From Paenibacillus sp. FSL W8-0426 (GTDB taxonomy: Bacteria; Bacillota; Bacilli; Paenibacillales; Paenibacillaceae), in the NCBI RefSeq assembly GCF_037969725.1, contig NZ_CP150203.1, positions 2,620,001 through 2,684,000 on the forward strand: a DNA stretch of 64,000 nt, in the 5' to 3' direction. The number at the start of each line of letters is the position of its first letter. Positions within the stretch are counted from its first letter, which is position 1. A program made the translations under genes and the position numbers. Positions 34,887 through 43,633 of this stretch are shown piece by piece. The notes under the pieces are model-generated. The model was not told the DNA's origin, did not search any database, and saw only the letters and a program-made list of their open reading frames with translations.

Positions 34887-35366
34887 ATGATTGAAGTCCA
34901 GACAGAAACGATGATCCATGCTCCGATGGAGCGTTGTTTTGACGCGGCCAGAAACATTGACTTGCATACCCGAACGGTCTGGAAACATACGCGGGAACGA
35001 GCAGTCGCAGGAGTGACCACAGGCCTGATCGGCGCAGGGGAGAGCGTCACGTTTGAAGCAACCCACTTCGGCATCCGGCAGCGGCTGACTTCGCGCATTG
35101 TAGAATTTGACCGGCCTTTTCTATTCGTGGACCAAATGGAGAAAGGGGCCTTTAAGAGCATGCGCCATGTGCACTCGTTTGAACAACGGGATAATCAGGC
35201 CACCTGCATGAGGGATACGCTAATATTTGAGGCGCCTTTAGGCGTTCTGGGTATGATCGCCGAGCGATTGGTCCTTCGGAAATACATGCATGCCTTTCTG
35301 AAAAGCCGAAATGCCCGGCTGAAAAACGTTTTGGAAAGTGAATGGTATATTACGTCAAATGATTGA
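34887..35366 (+). CDS. SRPBCC (START-like) family protein
   Basis: A 159-residue protein with the polyketide-cyclase/START-like pattern: an initial strand with IHAPMERCFDAARNIDLH, a FEATHFGIRQRLTSRIVEFDRP strand series, and a C-terminal helix (LRKYMHAFLKSRNARLKNVLE). Members bind hydrophobic ligands; some are annotated as cell-division-inhibitor-like. GGAGGGA precedes ATG 34887 at a 9-base spacing. A 55-codon ORF follows after 15 bases, likely co-transcribed. Confidence 0.8.
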   Translation: MIEVQTETMIHAPMERCFDAARNIDLHTRTVWKHTRERAVAGVTTGLIGAGESVTFEATHFGIRQRLTSRIVEFDRPFLFVDQMEKGAFKSMRHVHSFEQRDNQATCMRDTLIFEAPLGVLGMIAERLVLRKYMHAFLKSRNARLKNVLESEWYITSND

Positions 35367-35381
35367 AACGGAGGCTAACCT

Positions 35382-35549
35382 ATGGAAAATGAATATTTCG
35401 TCGGTTGGGGTACGTTAGCTTTGATTAATGCAGGGCTCGCACAAGGCAAAAACCGAAGCGGGCTGAACCGGTTTCTGATCTCGCGGCTGTGCGGCCCGCT
35501 CGCAACACGGTTTATCGTGGTGTGGAACAAACTTGAGAAGCAGGTATGA
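35382..35549 (+). CDS. Small conserved-looking protein, 55 residues
   Basis: ATG 35382 preceded by GGAGG (35370-35374) at good spacing opens a 55-codon frame: acidic start (MENEYFVGWG), then a basic amphipathic C-terminal half (RFLISRLCGPLATRFIVVWNKLEK). I do not recognise it. Its position 15 bases after the SRPBCC gene suggests one operon. Good ribosome site and codon pattern support it as real. Confidence 0.6.
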   Translation: MENEYFVGWGTLALINAGLAQGKNRSGLNRFLISRLCGPLATRFIVVWNKLEKQV

Positions 35550-35581
35550 CATCGCGTGATGGAGAATGCAGAGCCGTGTTA

Positions 35582-36793
35582 CTATTTTCGTTGGCGTGTG
35601 CGCTCATAACCCCATACGAACAAGGCTAGGCCGCTTACGGAAGCGCCAAGCCAACTAACCCCGCTCCATCCTGCCCATGCGTACATTTGCGTAGAGGCGA
35701 TGGAGCCTGTGGCGCTGCCGATGGAATAAAACACCATGTATGCGGCAGTGAGGCGGCTTTGGGCTTCGGGGCGCTCCTTGTAGATCAGGCTCTGGTTCGT
35801 CACGTGAATGGCTTGTACGGCGAGGTCCAGGAGCACGACGCCGACAATGAGGTAGCCAATGGAGTGATACAGCAGACCTATTGGCAGCCAAGAGGCCAGA
35901 AGAATGAGCACCGCGATCAGCGTGACGCGCTGGCCGTATCCGGCGTCCGCCAGTTTGCCGGCCTGAGCCGCGGCGAAAGCTCCGGCAGCACCGGCGAGGC
36001 CGAAGGCGCCGATGGCCGTATAGGATAAAGACAGCGGTGCCGTGCTCAAAGGCAAAACCATCGAAGTCCACAGAATGCTGAAACACGCAAAAATAAGCAT
36101 GGCGAGCAGAGAACGCACGCGCAGCACCGGCAGTTCGCGATACAGCCGGAATACGGAACGAACCGTCTGCACATAACTCAGCTTTGACTTGGGGAGCTTG
36201 TGTTTTGGGAGCAAGACAAACAAAGCGATGCCGCATACAATCGTGAAACCTGCGGAAAAAAGGTAAACGGACCGCCAGCACAGCCAGTCGTTCAACGTCC
36301 CGGCAACGGTGCGTGCCAGCAATATGCCGATGACGATGCCGCTGGTCACCAAACCTACCGTGCGTCCGCGTTTGGCTTCCGGGCTAAGCGTCGCTGCGGC
36401 AGCAACCATCGTTTGTGCAGCGACGGCAAGTGTGCCGACCGCGGCGATGCCGATGAGCATGGCGGTTATGGACGTAGAAGCCGAAACCCACACCAGGGCC
36501 AGAGCCGATATGCCCATTTGAACGGCAATCAGTGTGCGCTTGTCAACCAAGTCGCCGAGCGGTACCAGCAGCAGCAGACCTGCAGCATAACAAACCTGGG
36601 TTACGGTAACGACGATACCGATCGCGGAAGCCGAGACATGAAAGTCGCTGGCAATGGAGTCCAGCAGCGGCTGGGCATAATAAATGTTTGCGACGGAAAG
36701 GCCGCTGCAGAGGGCTAACAAAAGAACGACGTATCCGGGCAAAGCAGCAGGGGTTTCCCTGGAAATACGAACTTGTCGCACCGAATTGCTCAT
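35582..36793 (-). CDS. MFS transporter (drug/metabolite exporter, DHA1-like)
   Basis: A 403-residue permease with 12 predicted helices. Loop 2-3 motif A-like sequence is PLGDLVDKRTLI and loop 4-5 region carries GRTVGLVTSGIVIGILLARTVAG, the antiporter motif C region. It begins with the N-terminal SVANIYYAQPLLDSIA pattern of the YgaY/YdhP-like exporter group. Substrate unknown. ATG 36793 is chosen because GGGAG lies 7 bases upstream; TTG 36799 is too close. It is divergent from the TetR gene at 37021, so it may be the TetR target. Confidence 0.87.
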   Translation of the reverse strand: MSNSVRQVRISRETPAALPGYVVLLLALCSGLSVANIYYAQPLLDSIASDFHVSASAIGIVVTVTQVCYAAGLLLLVPLGDLVDKRTLIAVQMGISALALVWVSASTSITAMLIGIAAVGTLAVAAQTMVAAAATLSPEAKRGRTVGLVTSGIVIGILLARTVAGTLNDWLCWRSVYLFSAGFTIVCGIALFVLLPKHKLPKSKLSYVQTVRSVFRLYRELPVLRVRSLLAMLIFACFSILWTSMVLPLSTAPLSLSYTAIGAFGLAGAAGAFAAAQAGKLADAGYGQRVTLIAVLILLASWLPIGLLYHSIGYLIVGVVLLDLAVQAIHVTNQSLIYKERPEAQSRLTAAYMVFYSIGSATGSIASTQMYAWAGWSGVSWLGASVSGLALFVWGYERTRQRK

Positions 36794-36953
36794 GATCAAG
36801 CTCCCTTCTGGATGTGAATATAGTAAGGATTCACCTTATAATGTACCGATCGATACATAATAAAGCTGGATAAAACGATAAGGCATGATCGGATATAATG
36901 TCAATAAAAATCTAGGTGACCAGTTCTAATCATCAAAAATGGATGGTAAAGAC

Positions 36954-36970
36954 TTGACGGTGAACGTCAA
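36954..36970. promoter_or_regulatory. Candidate TetR operator
   Basis: TTGACGGTGAACGTCAA has 6-base inverted arms (TTGACG/CGTCAA) and lies between the divergent MFS and TetR genes, 51 bases before the TetR start. TATACT at 36989-36994 could be the TetR-gene -10. Confidence 0.5.
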
Positions 36971-37020
36971 AATTTTTAAAATATGAATTATACTGAACGG
37001 TAATAAAAGGTGGGTTGTCA

Positions 37021-37614
37021 ATGGTTAGAACACGCGAGTTTGATACCGAAAAAGCGTTGGATGCGGCCATGCATGTGTTTTGGGAAAAAGGATTCGAAGC
37101 TGCATCGCTGAGCGATTTGACCAGCAGCATGGGCATTCAGCGTCCCAGCCTCTATGCGGCTTTCGGGGACAAAAAAGAACTGTTCGAAAGCACGCTGCGC
37201 AGATATAACGCCCTGCATGCATCCCGAATCAAAGCCAAGCTGCAGCAGGAGTCCTCCGTTCGAGCTTCGTTCCGCACCTTGTTCGAAAGCATCGGGACTG
37301 CTGAGGAAGAAACGGGGATAAATAGAGGTTGTTTTTGCATTAATACGATGGTTGAACTGGCTCCGCATAATCCGAGGTTTGCCGTGCTTACGCGTGAGCA
37401 TCAGATGTATCTTGCCGCCATTTTTAAAGAAGCGATCGCGAGGGGGCAGGAAATGGGGGAACTATCCGGTACGCTGGATGCACATGCCGTGGCTCAATCG
37501 CTCGTCGTTTCGATGATTGGTCTGACGATCATGATGAAATCCGGACCGGATCAGACGTTTATTCGGCAGAGCATCGATATGGCGCTGTCCGTGCTGGAAG
37601 GTGGAGAGCGATGA
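37021..37614 (+). CDS. TetR-family transcriptional regulator
   Basis: A 197-residue repressor. N-terminal helix-turn-helix: AMHVFWEKGFEAASLSDLTSSMGIQRPSLYAAFGDKKELFESTL. The C-terminal ligand domain includes RGCFCINTMVEL and a TetR_C-like helical tail, as in AcrR/NemR-type proteins. ATG 37021 follows AAAGGTGGG at 37006-37014; TTG 37015 is less likely. Its stop overlaps the next gene (ATGA at 37611-37614). The divergent MFS exporter is the natural target. Confidence 0.9.
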   Translation: MVRTREFDTEKALDAAMHVFWEKGFEAASLSDLTSSMGIQRPSLYAAFGDKKELFESTLRRYNALHASRIKAKLQQESSVRASFRTLFESIGTAEEETGINRGCFCINTMVELAPHNPRFAVLTREHQMYLAAIFKEAIARGQEMGELSGTLDAHAVAQSLVVSMIGLTIMMKSGPDQTFIRQSIDMALSVLEGGER

Positions 37615-38696
37615 TCCAAACGACGAGCAAGCTGCTTGAGCGATTGAAATCAAACACAGCCCCTGATGCGGCGATCATTGACGCCCATTGCAAAGTGATT
37701 TCAAATTACGGGGATCGGTCGGACGCTGCCGCATTGCTGCGAGTTTTTATGGAGCGGCCCGAGGATTATCGTTATACCGCGCTGCTTGGACCAGTGATGC
37801 GATGTGGTGACCGGGATTTGGCGGAACAATTGTACCGATTCGCTTTCGAACACGGAAGATTGAAACCGGAGATGCCGTCGGAGCTTCTGCATGTTCTTGG
37901 TTATATGGAATATCCCCTGGATACGAATTACCTGGTAGATTGCGTACTTGAAGGGGATTGGTACCTGTCGAAAGATGCGTGCCTTGCTTTGCTGCATTTG
38001 CCTTGCGAAGAGCAACACCACCGGCTGGAAGAGGCGGTGGAACAAGTGGTCGGGCAGGCGATTTTCTCGGAATTTTTGCCTGCATTGTGCGTGAAATGGG
38101 CTCCTGCGGCGGATATGGTTCCCCGACTTGTCGAGTGGGGGAATCGTGCATCGACCGACTGCAATGCAGGATTGGTTCTGGGAATTGCCCTGTACGGCCC
38201 CTCCCAGAAAGAGGTGCTTAAACGTCTGTTGTTGGAGCCTGGCTGGGATTTGTGCCAGAACGGAACAGGCAGTCACTGGTGGGCATATATGGCGATGCCA
38301 TTGACAGGATTGAGTGTTCGTGAATTGATCGCCGAGCTGCGGCTAAGCGAAACGAACACGGCTTCAGATCATCCGGCGTCTGCACCCTGTGCAAACAGGA
38401 GCGATTCTGCCCAATTTTCGGCAGTGCACCGATATCAGGTGCTTCATGATTTGTTGCAATTCACAATGGAGGCTCCGGATCATCCGCTTCGGCATGCACA
38501 AAAGCTACAGGAATCGATGGAAGATCTGTACCAGCAGTTGTTTGCATGGAGCACGCCGCATGAAGATGATTCCATTATGGGCCGGATTGGATTTGATTTG
38601 GGCATAAATCATTTCATGATTGACCGTTATAGCGATCTTCGTTCCAAAATGGAAATGTGCATAAGCCGGGAACTGGAACAGGGTGAACGCCGCTGA
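37611..38696 (+). CDS. Unrecognised 361-residue helical protein coupled to TetR gene
   Basis: Rich in short paired helices with Leu/Trp spacing (DAAALLRVFMERPEDYRYTALLGPVMRCGD; LLHVLGYMEYPLDTNYLVDCVLEGDWYLSKDACLALLHLP), suggesting HEAT-like repeats. No enzyme motif, signal peptide or membrane segment is seen. Translation is coupled to the TetR gene by ATGA overlap. Probably a cytoplasmic protein-binding scaffold; no function can be assigned. Confidence 0.78.
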   Translation: MIQTTSKLLERLKSNTAPDAAIIDAHCKVISNYGDRSDAAALLRVFMERPEDYRYTALLGPVMRCGDRDLAEQLYRFAFEHGRLKPEMPSELLHVLGYMEYPLDTNYLVDCVLEGDWYLSKDACLALLHLPCEEQHHRLEEAVEQVVGQAIFSEFLPALCVKWAPAADMVPRLVEWGNRASTDCNAGLVLGIALYGPSQKEVLKRLLLEPGWDLCQNGTGSHWWAYMAMPLTGLSVRELIAELRLSETNTASDHPASAPCANRSDSAQFSAVHRYQVLHDLLQFTMEAPDHPLRHAQKLQESMEDLYQQLFAWSTPHEDDSIMGRIGFDLGINHFMIDRYSDLRSKMEMCISRELEQGERR

Positions 38697-38809
38697 CTCT
38701 CTTACCCTTAATCTGTAACTTTATGAAACTTTATGTATATTCAAACGTATGAAAGGCATAGACGTGTATCTTTCCCGAATAACGTTGAATGCAGATAAGG
38801 AGGGGGAAC

Positions 38810-39073
38810 ATGCGGCTGGTACTTAACCGAATCATGTTGATTGCATTTTACTTGGTAGGCGTGCTTTCCACGACGTTGGGCAATACGGGCATGGTCACTT
38901 TTGGGCTGGTCACGCTGGGCGTGCTGGCGCTTGTCGTGATTGAGGCAACCTTGAGAATGACCGACCAATCCAAACAGGATGCTTTGTATGCCAAGGTTCG
39001 TGCCATCGTTCAGGTACTGGTGGCCATACTCGTTACGGCAGCTTTGTTCAAACTGGTTTGGTATTTCTTTTAG
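38810..39073 (+). CDS. Small membrane protein, 87 residues
   Basis: Two or three hydrophobic segments (RIMLIAFYLVGVLSTTLGN, MVTFGLVTLGVLALVVIE, VQVLVAILVTAALFKLVWYF) separated by a basic/acidic loop. AAGGAGGGGG precedes ATG 38810. Not recognised. Confidence 0.7.
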   Translation: MRLVLNRIMLIAFYLVGVLSTTLGNTGMVTFGLVTLGVLALVVIEATLRMTDQSKQDALYAKVRAIVQVLVAILVTAALFKLVWYFF

Positions 39074-39248
39074 ATCACAGCAGAACGTTGGAGCAATGCC
39101 GATTGCACGACGATCACAGACACAGACCGGGTAGAGCTCAAGTTTTCAATCATTACATAGGTACGAAGGCAATTGCTGCTTTTCAAACGAGTTGGCAGGG
39201 GGCCAAGGAAACGCCGTAAGGCATAGCATTTCAAAGTAGAGAGAACGA

Positions 39249-39300
39249 CAAACAAGGTGTTCTTCGACGGGTTGACCCGCGTCGGGAGCACCTTGTTTGC
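39249..39300. terminator. Large hairpin between convergent genes
   Basis: AAACAAGGTG and CACCTTGTTT enclose an inner CGACGGGT/ACCCGCGTCG stem. It lacks a long T-run. The rest of 39074-39357 shows no gene. Confidence 0.5.
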
Positions 39301-39357
39301 GTGATGACCGGCGTTTTGCCGGGAAGGGCAGCATGAACGCTTCATGCCTTCATCGCC

Positions 39358-40386
39358 CTATTCCCTCAGCGTCGAACGTGTCATGCTGACGCTTGACTCG
39401 CGTACGATAAGCCTGGGCTCGAACTGAATCCGTTCGTAGTCGCTGGAGCTCATGTCCCGAATGCGTTTAAGGAGCAATTCCGTTGCCAGCCTGGCCACTT
39501 CTTCGCCCATGATCGACACGGAACTGATCTTCGGCGAGCTGACCGTGGTCCATTGGTTGTTATCCACGCCAACGACGGCTACATCCTCCGGAACGCGAAT
39601 GCCCAATTCCTTGAAACGGTTGACCAGGCCGATGGCCACCATGTCATTGATGGCATAGACGGCGTCCGGCATACGGGTCAGGCCGTAAAAATAGTCCGCC
39701 GCATTTGCGCCGGTCTGCAATGAAAAATCCTCCCCGAAGTAAACCAGCGAGATGTCGACATTCCCCAATGCTTGCTCGTACGCCCGATAACGTTCCTCGA
39801 TAATGTCTTTGGGAGCGCCGGCATAAGCGATGCGGGTCCGGCCGATTTTGATCAGATGGTCCATGATCAGTTTGCCTTCAGGTTGGGAAAGGGAGACGAT
39901 ATCCGCATGAATGCCCTGTTCCAGTTTTTTGCCGTAATTGATCAGGGATATGGGTAATGGCGCTTTGTTGATCAGGGACGGCAATGTTTTGGGGTAGGCC
40001 AGGGGCATCATGATCAGCCCGTCGACATGCAGTTTTTTAATATGACGGATCGTTTCCAGCTCCGTGCGTGCATTGCCGGCGGTGTTAATCTGTACCACAT
40101 GGTAACCATGCTGTTTGGCGGTCTGCTCGACCGACCACGAAATTTCCGGAATAATGGCATTGCGTATATCGGGCACAACGAGCGCGATTTGGTTGGTTTG
40201 GCGAATTTTCAGGCTTTGCGCGGACGTATTGGGAATAAAACCGAGTTCTTCAATCGCGAGCATGATTCGTTCCCTCGTTTTGCTGCTGATGCCCTTCGAG
40301 TTGTTGATGGCGCGGGAGACGGTGGCGATGCCTACGCCAGCCCGCTCGGCCACATCCTTGATTGTCACTTTATGTTCTTTGCTCAC
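39358..40386 (-). CDS. LacI-family regulator adjacent to bdhA
   Basis: A 342-residue LacI regulator. Helix-turn-helix TIKDVAERAGVGIATVSRAINN, hinge SAQSLKIRQTNQIALVVPDI, and an effector domain with DAVYAINDMVAIGLVNRF and VGVDNNQWT. GTG 40386 is preferred, with GAGGT upstream at long spacing; ATG 40404 (six codons longer) has no room for a ribosome site. Almost the same operator sequence stands before this gene (40410) and at the start site of the divergent bdhA (40647), so it probably represses both. Confidence 0.9.
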   Translation of the reverse strand: MSKEHKVTIKDVAERAGVGIATVSRAINNSKGISSKTRERIMLAIEELGFIPNTSAQSLKIRQTNQIALVVPDIRNAIIPEISWSVEQTAKQHGYHVVQINTAGNARTELETIRHIKKLHVDGLIMMPLAYPKTLPSLINKAPLPISLINYGKKLEQGIHADIVSLSQPEGKLIMDHLIKIGRTRIAYAGAPKDIIEERYRAYEQALGNVDISLVYFGEDFSLQTGANAADYFYGLTRMPDAVYAINDMVAIGLVNRFKELGIRVPEDVAVVGVDNNQWTTVSSPKISSVSIMGEEVARLATELLLKRIRDMSSSDYERIQFEPRLIVRESSVSMTRSTLRE

Positions 40387-40409
40387 GTTAAAATCTGACC
40401 TCATTTCAC

Positions 40410-40423
40410 CGGAAACGATTCCG
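40410..40423. promoter_or_regulatory. LacI-type operator at the regulator gene (autoregulation)
   Basis: CGGAAACGATTCCG, pattern CGGAANCGNTTCCG with central CG as in LacI-family operators. It lies directly upstream of the regulator start. Confidence 0.6.
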
Positions 40424-40611
40424 ATTTTTGGTTCGAAGTAATATATGGAACGATGGATATATATAGATTATAACACTTGCCGCGCGAATGTATCCGCATA
40501 AATATTGCAGCTGTGGGGAAAATGAATAGGCTTCAATGAAAGTGCTTTATTTCACATGGAGTTCATCGCGAGAATGGTTCAACTTTTAATTAAATAAAAG
40601 GAAATTTAAGT

Positions 40612-40640
40612 TTGACATGTTATCTAAAGTGTGACATATT
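40612..40640 (+). promoter_or_regulatory. bdhA promoter
   Basis: TTGACA at 40612-40617 and CATATT at 40635-40640, 17 bases apart. The predicted transcription start falls inside the operator at 40647. Confidence 0.65.
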
Positions 40641-40646
40641 TAACTA

Positions 40647-40660
40647 CGGAAACGTTTCCG
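40647..40660. promoter_or_regulatory. LacI-type operator at bdhA transcription start
   Basis: CGGAAACGTTTCCG is a perfect 14-base palindrome sharing the CGGAA.CG.TTCCG pattern with the site at 40410. Its position over the +1 region fits repression. Confidence 0.7.
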
Positions 40661-40698
40661 GAATTAATTTAAATCAAATCATCTGGGAGATGAAAGAA

Positions 40699-41748
40699 AT
40701 GAAAGCACTTCGTTGGCATGGAGTTAAAGATTTGCGTCTCGAAAACATTGAAGAACCCCGCCCTGTCAAGGGAAAGGTTAAAATAAAAGTAGAATGGTGC
40801 GGGATTTGCGGCAGTGATTTGCACGAATATACAGCCGGGCCGATTTTCATTCCCGCGCAGGATCCGCATCCGCTAACAGGGGAGAAAGCACCGATCGTTA
40901 TGGGCCATGAGTTTTCCGGTCAAGTGGTGGAGGTTGGCGAAGGCGTTACCCGCTTCAAGGCAGGCGATCGCGTGGTCGTTGAGCCGATCTATGCTTGCGG
41001 ACACTGTGAAGCCTGCAAACAAGGACGATACAATCTGTGCGATGAGATGGGCTTCCTGGGTCTTGCCGGCGGCGGCGGGGGTTTCTCCGAATATGTGACG
41101 GCATGGGAAAACATGGTCCATCCGATTCCCGACTCCATTTCGTACGAACAGGGTGCCCTGGTTGAGCCTTCAGCCGTGGCGCTGCACGCAGTACGCCAAA
41201 GCAAACTGAAAGTAGGAGACACCGCAGCCGTGTTTGGCGCAGGTCCGATCGGTTTGCTCGTCATCGAGGCATTGAAAGCATCTGGCGCTTCCGAGATCTA
41301 TGTGGTCGAGCTGTCTGAAGAGCGCAAAGCGAAGGCAGAAGAGCTTGGCGCAATCGTCATCGATCCAACCAAGTTCGACGTGGTGGATGAGATTCATCAA
41401 CGGACGAATGGCGGCGTCAACGTAGCTTATGAGGTTACAGGCGTTCCTCCTGTTCTGCAGCAGGCGATTAACTCCACCCGCATTGGCGGCGAATTGATGA
41501 TTGTTAGCATTTTCGAAAAGGAAGCGCCGATCATGCCGAATTCCATCGTCATGAAAGAACGTACCGTAAACGGCATCATCGGTTATCGCGACGTGTTCCC
41601 GGCCGTCATCAGCCTGATGGATAAAGGGTTCTTCCCTGCCGAGAAGCTCGTTACCAAACGGATTTCTTTGGATGAAGTCGTGAGCGAAGGGTTCGAAGCG
41701 CTTTTGAAAGAGAAAAACCAGGTTAAGATTCTCGTAAAAGCAGAGTAA
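40699..41748 (+). CDS. bdhA: (R,R)-2,3-butanediol dehydrogenase, zinc-dependent
   Basis: A 349-residue medium-chain dehydrogenase closely matching Bacillus BdhA in order: MKALRWHG.KDLRLENIEEP, VEWCGICGSDLHEY with catalytic zinc Cys, GHEFSGQVVEVGEG, structural-zinc CGHCEACKQGRYNLC, LGLAGGGGGFSEYV, EPSAVALHAVR, and Rossmann GAGPIGLLVIEALKASGA. It interconverts butanediol and acetoin with NAD(H). ATG 40699 has GGGAGA 8 bases upstream. The gene has its own promoter with a LacI-type operator. A terminator follows at 41826. Confidence 0.9.
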   Translation: MKALRWHGVKDLRLENIEEPRPVKGKVKIKVEWCGICGSDLHEYTAGPIFIPAQDPHPLTGEKAPIVMGHEFSGQVVEVGEGVTRFKAGDRVVVEPIYACGHCEACKQGRYNLCDEMGFLGLAGGGGGFSEYVTAWENMVHPIPDSISYEQGALVEPSAVALHAVRQSKLKVGDTAAVFGAGPIGLLVIEALKASGASEIYVVELSEERKAKAEELGAIVIDPTKFDVVDEIHQRTNGGVNVAYEVTGVPPVLQQAINSTRIGGELMIVSIFEKEAPIMPNSIVMKERTVNGIIGYRDVFPAVISLMDKGFFPAEKLVTKRISLDEVVSEGFEALLKEKNQVKILVKAE

Positions 41749-41825
41749 TGTCCTTGCAAGACGGGAATGACGCGGTACAGCTGTCTATCAAGTAGGCGGG
41801 TATCACGTATATTGCAATCGTTACA

Positions 41826-41869
41826 AGAGGCAAAGCTATCGGCGGCAGCGGATAGTTTGCCTCTTTTTT
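41826..41869 (+). terminator. Rho-independent terminator of bdhA
   Basis: AGAGGCAAAGCTATC and GATAGTTTGCCTCT pair around GGCGGCAGCG, followed by TTTTTT. Confidence 0.85.
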
Positions 41870-41987
41870 GCGCATCGTGGGCGGACTTTGTTGCAAGCAT
41901 GTACGGTTTCACATAGTATAAAAGGATACAAAATGTATCGTTTATAGCTCGGAATCAATGAGAATACGCAAGAAGGAGGAAGTGGAC

Positions 41988-43301
41988 ATGCAGAGCAATA
42001 GCAAGTGGATTGCGTTCATGTTGACCATTGCCGCAGGCTTGGGATGGTTGGCGGCAGGGAAATTTCAGACGAAATCACATGTACCGCAGGAACTGCCGCC
42101 GCAGGGAGAGCAGGTAATGGCTAAGGCAAAGGTATCCAGCATTCCGGGGCCTTCGTCCGACGTGACTTCCAAAATCGAATTTCTGGGCAAACCGTTCAAC
42201 AAAGCGCCTTATGCCAACAACGTTTGGGATATGCAGCTGTACAACGGGAAAATTTATTTGGGCTTTGGGAACAGCAGCAACACTGGTCCATCTCCGAATG
42301 CGGGGCCCATTCCCATCATCTACTATGATGCCGCAGGTTCGTCGTTTACGACCCAATCGGTAAAAAGCAGCAACCCGTCCCTGAAGTCTGCGCCCAAAAA
42401 GACAGTCGACGAAGAGCAGATTGACATATTCAAAGTGCTTGACGGCAAACTGTATATTCCGGGAAATGATTCGGACGGGGAAGAATGGTCATTAGGCAAT
42501 TTCTATCGATTGGACGGGGACGTTTGGACGAAATACCGCAATTTGCCTTCGGGCATTCATGTATATGACATGGCATGGTATCAAGGAAAATTATTTGCCG
42601 CCATCGGTACGGATCGTAAACCGACAGTGCTTGTTTCCCACGACATGGGCGAAAGTTGGCAGGTGTTTGCAACGATGAATGCGCTCGGAATGCGTGCCTA
42701 TTCGCTGTTCGAAATCAACGGCAAGTTGTATGCTTCCGCCATGTTGTATCCGGACAACAAAATATGGGGCGACAAAACAAACATTCTGGAAATCAACGCA
42801 AAGCTGGAAAAGAAAGAAGTGGTGGTGTACGGGAAAAACCTGCTCCCTGGGCTGACGTACCAGCAAGGGACAGTTCCGTATAACAAAATCGGCAAAAAGG
42901 TCAATTTCAACGGCAAACTGGTCTACATTATTGGCAGCGTATTCAACGACCATCAACTGCTGCCCAAATCGTTGAACGTTATGACGGATATCCATCAGGC
43001 CCGAAGGGTTGCGCTGCCTGATGCAAAAGCTTTGCCGACGGATGTGCTCGCTCGCGACGGCAAAGTGTACGTTTTGACATATACGCGGTTAAGCGCCAAC
43101 TCATATATCAACCGGGTATACCAAACGACCGATTTGGGCACATGGAACGAGGTGCTGCGTTTTAAACAGGACACGTACGCCAAATCGTTCGAGGAATATG
43201 ACGGTGATTTCTACTTCGGCCTGGGCACGGATCCGGATGTGCTTTCTCCCTCGTCGGGAAAATTGCTGCGGGTTCGAAGCCAGTATATTCCGAAGATATA
43301 A
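41988..43301 (+). CDS. Exported beta-propeller-like protein of unknown function
   Basis: A 437-residue protein with an N-terminal signal/anchor segment (WIAFMLTIAAGLGWLAAG). The mature part contains repeated four-strand-like units with recurrent NGK-Y or DGK-Y motifs (LYNGKIYLGFG, LDGKLYIPG, YQGKLFAAIG, INGKLYASA, FNGKLVYIIG, RDGKVYVLT, YDGDFYFGLG). Seven such units suggest a seven-bladed beta-propeller resembling exo-alpha-sialidase/BNR folds (VSHDMGESWQVF looks like an Asp-box). No catalytic assignment is possible. AAGGAGGA precedes ATG 41988. Confidence 0.8.
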   Translation: MQSNSKWIAFMLTIAAGLGWLAAGKFQTKSHVPQELPPQGEQVMAKAKVSSIPGPSSDVTSKIEFLGKPFNKAPYANNVWDMQLYNGKIYLGFGNSSNTGPSPNAGPIPIIYYDAAGSSFTTQSVKSSNPSLKSAPKKTVDEEQIDIFKVLDGKLYIPGNDSDGEEWSLGNFYRLDGDVWTKYRNLPSGIHVYDMAWYQGKLFAAIGTDRKPTVLVSHDMGESWQVFATMNALGMRAYSLFEINGKLYASAMLYPDNKIWGDKTNILEINAKLEKKEVVVYGKNLLPGLTYQQGTVPYNKIGKKVNFNGKLVYIIGSVFNDHQLLPKSLNVMTDIHQARRVALPDAKALPTDVLARDGKVYVLTYTRLSANSYINRVYQTTDLGTWNEVLRFKQDTYAKSFEEYDGDFYFGLGTDPDVLSPSSGKLLRVRSQYIPKI

Positions 43302-43633
43302 TTTAACCCGGATGAAGGATTACGATGGAATTAAAGGAAAACCAACGTACAGCCGCCGTATTGGCGGCTATTTTACGAGACTATAATGATAATTTCAATA
43401 TATGAAAAATTCATAATAGAAAACCAAGCTCTCGCGCACGCTCTTGCCCACATTCCGCCAGGGATCGGTTCCCGCGCTTCGAATAACGTGAATGTCTGCC
43501 AGACCGTTACACCTATGCAACGTGTTGGTCAGGTGGAACAAGGGAGATTGGTTTTGAAAAAACGGATACATATGATATGGTAGGCCTGAACCTTTGATTC
43601 GCTTCACGATACGCACAAGGAGGCAAACATACA
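43302..43633. other. Gene-free interval before nagZ
   Basis: Contains a compact terminator at 43351-43375. A 65-codon frame at 43386-43583 lacks a ribosome site and a recognisable product, so I do not call it. The end is the nagZ leader with AAGGAGG. Confidence 0.45.
43351..43375 (+). terminator. Rho-independent terminator of the propeller-protein gene
   Basis: AGCCGCC and GGCGGCT pair around GTATT, followed by ATTTTA. Confidence 0.65.

Noticed and set aside
43386..43583. 65-codon frame before nagZ
   Set aside because: No ribosome site at its start, no recognisable product; it spans the end of a terminator region.
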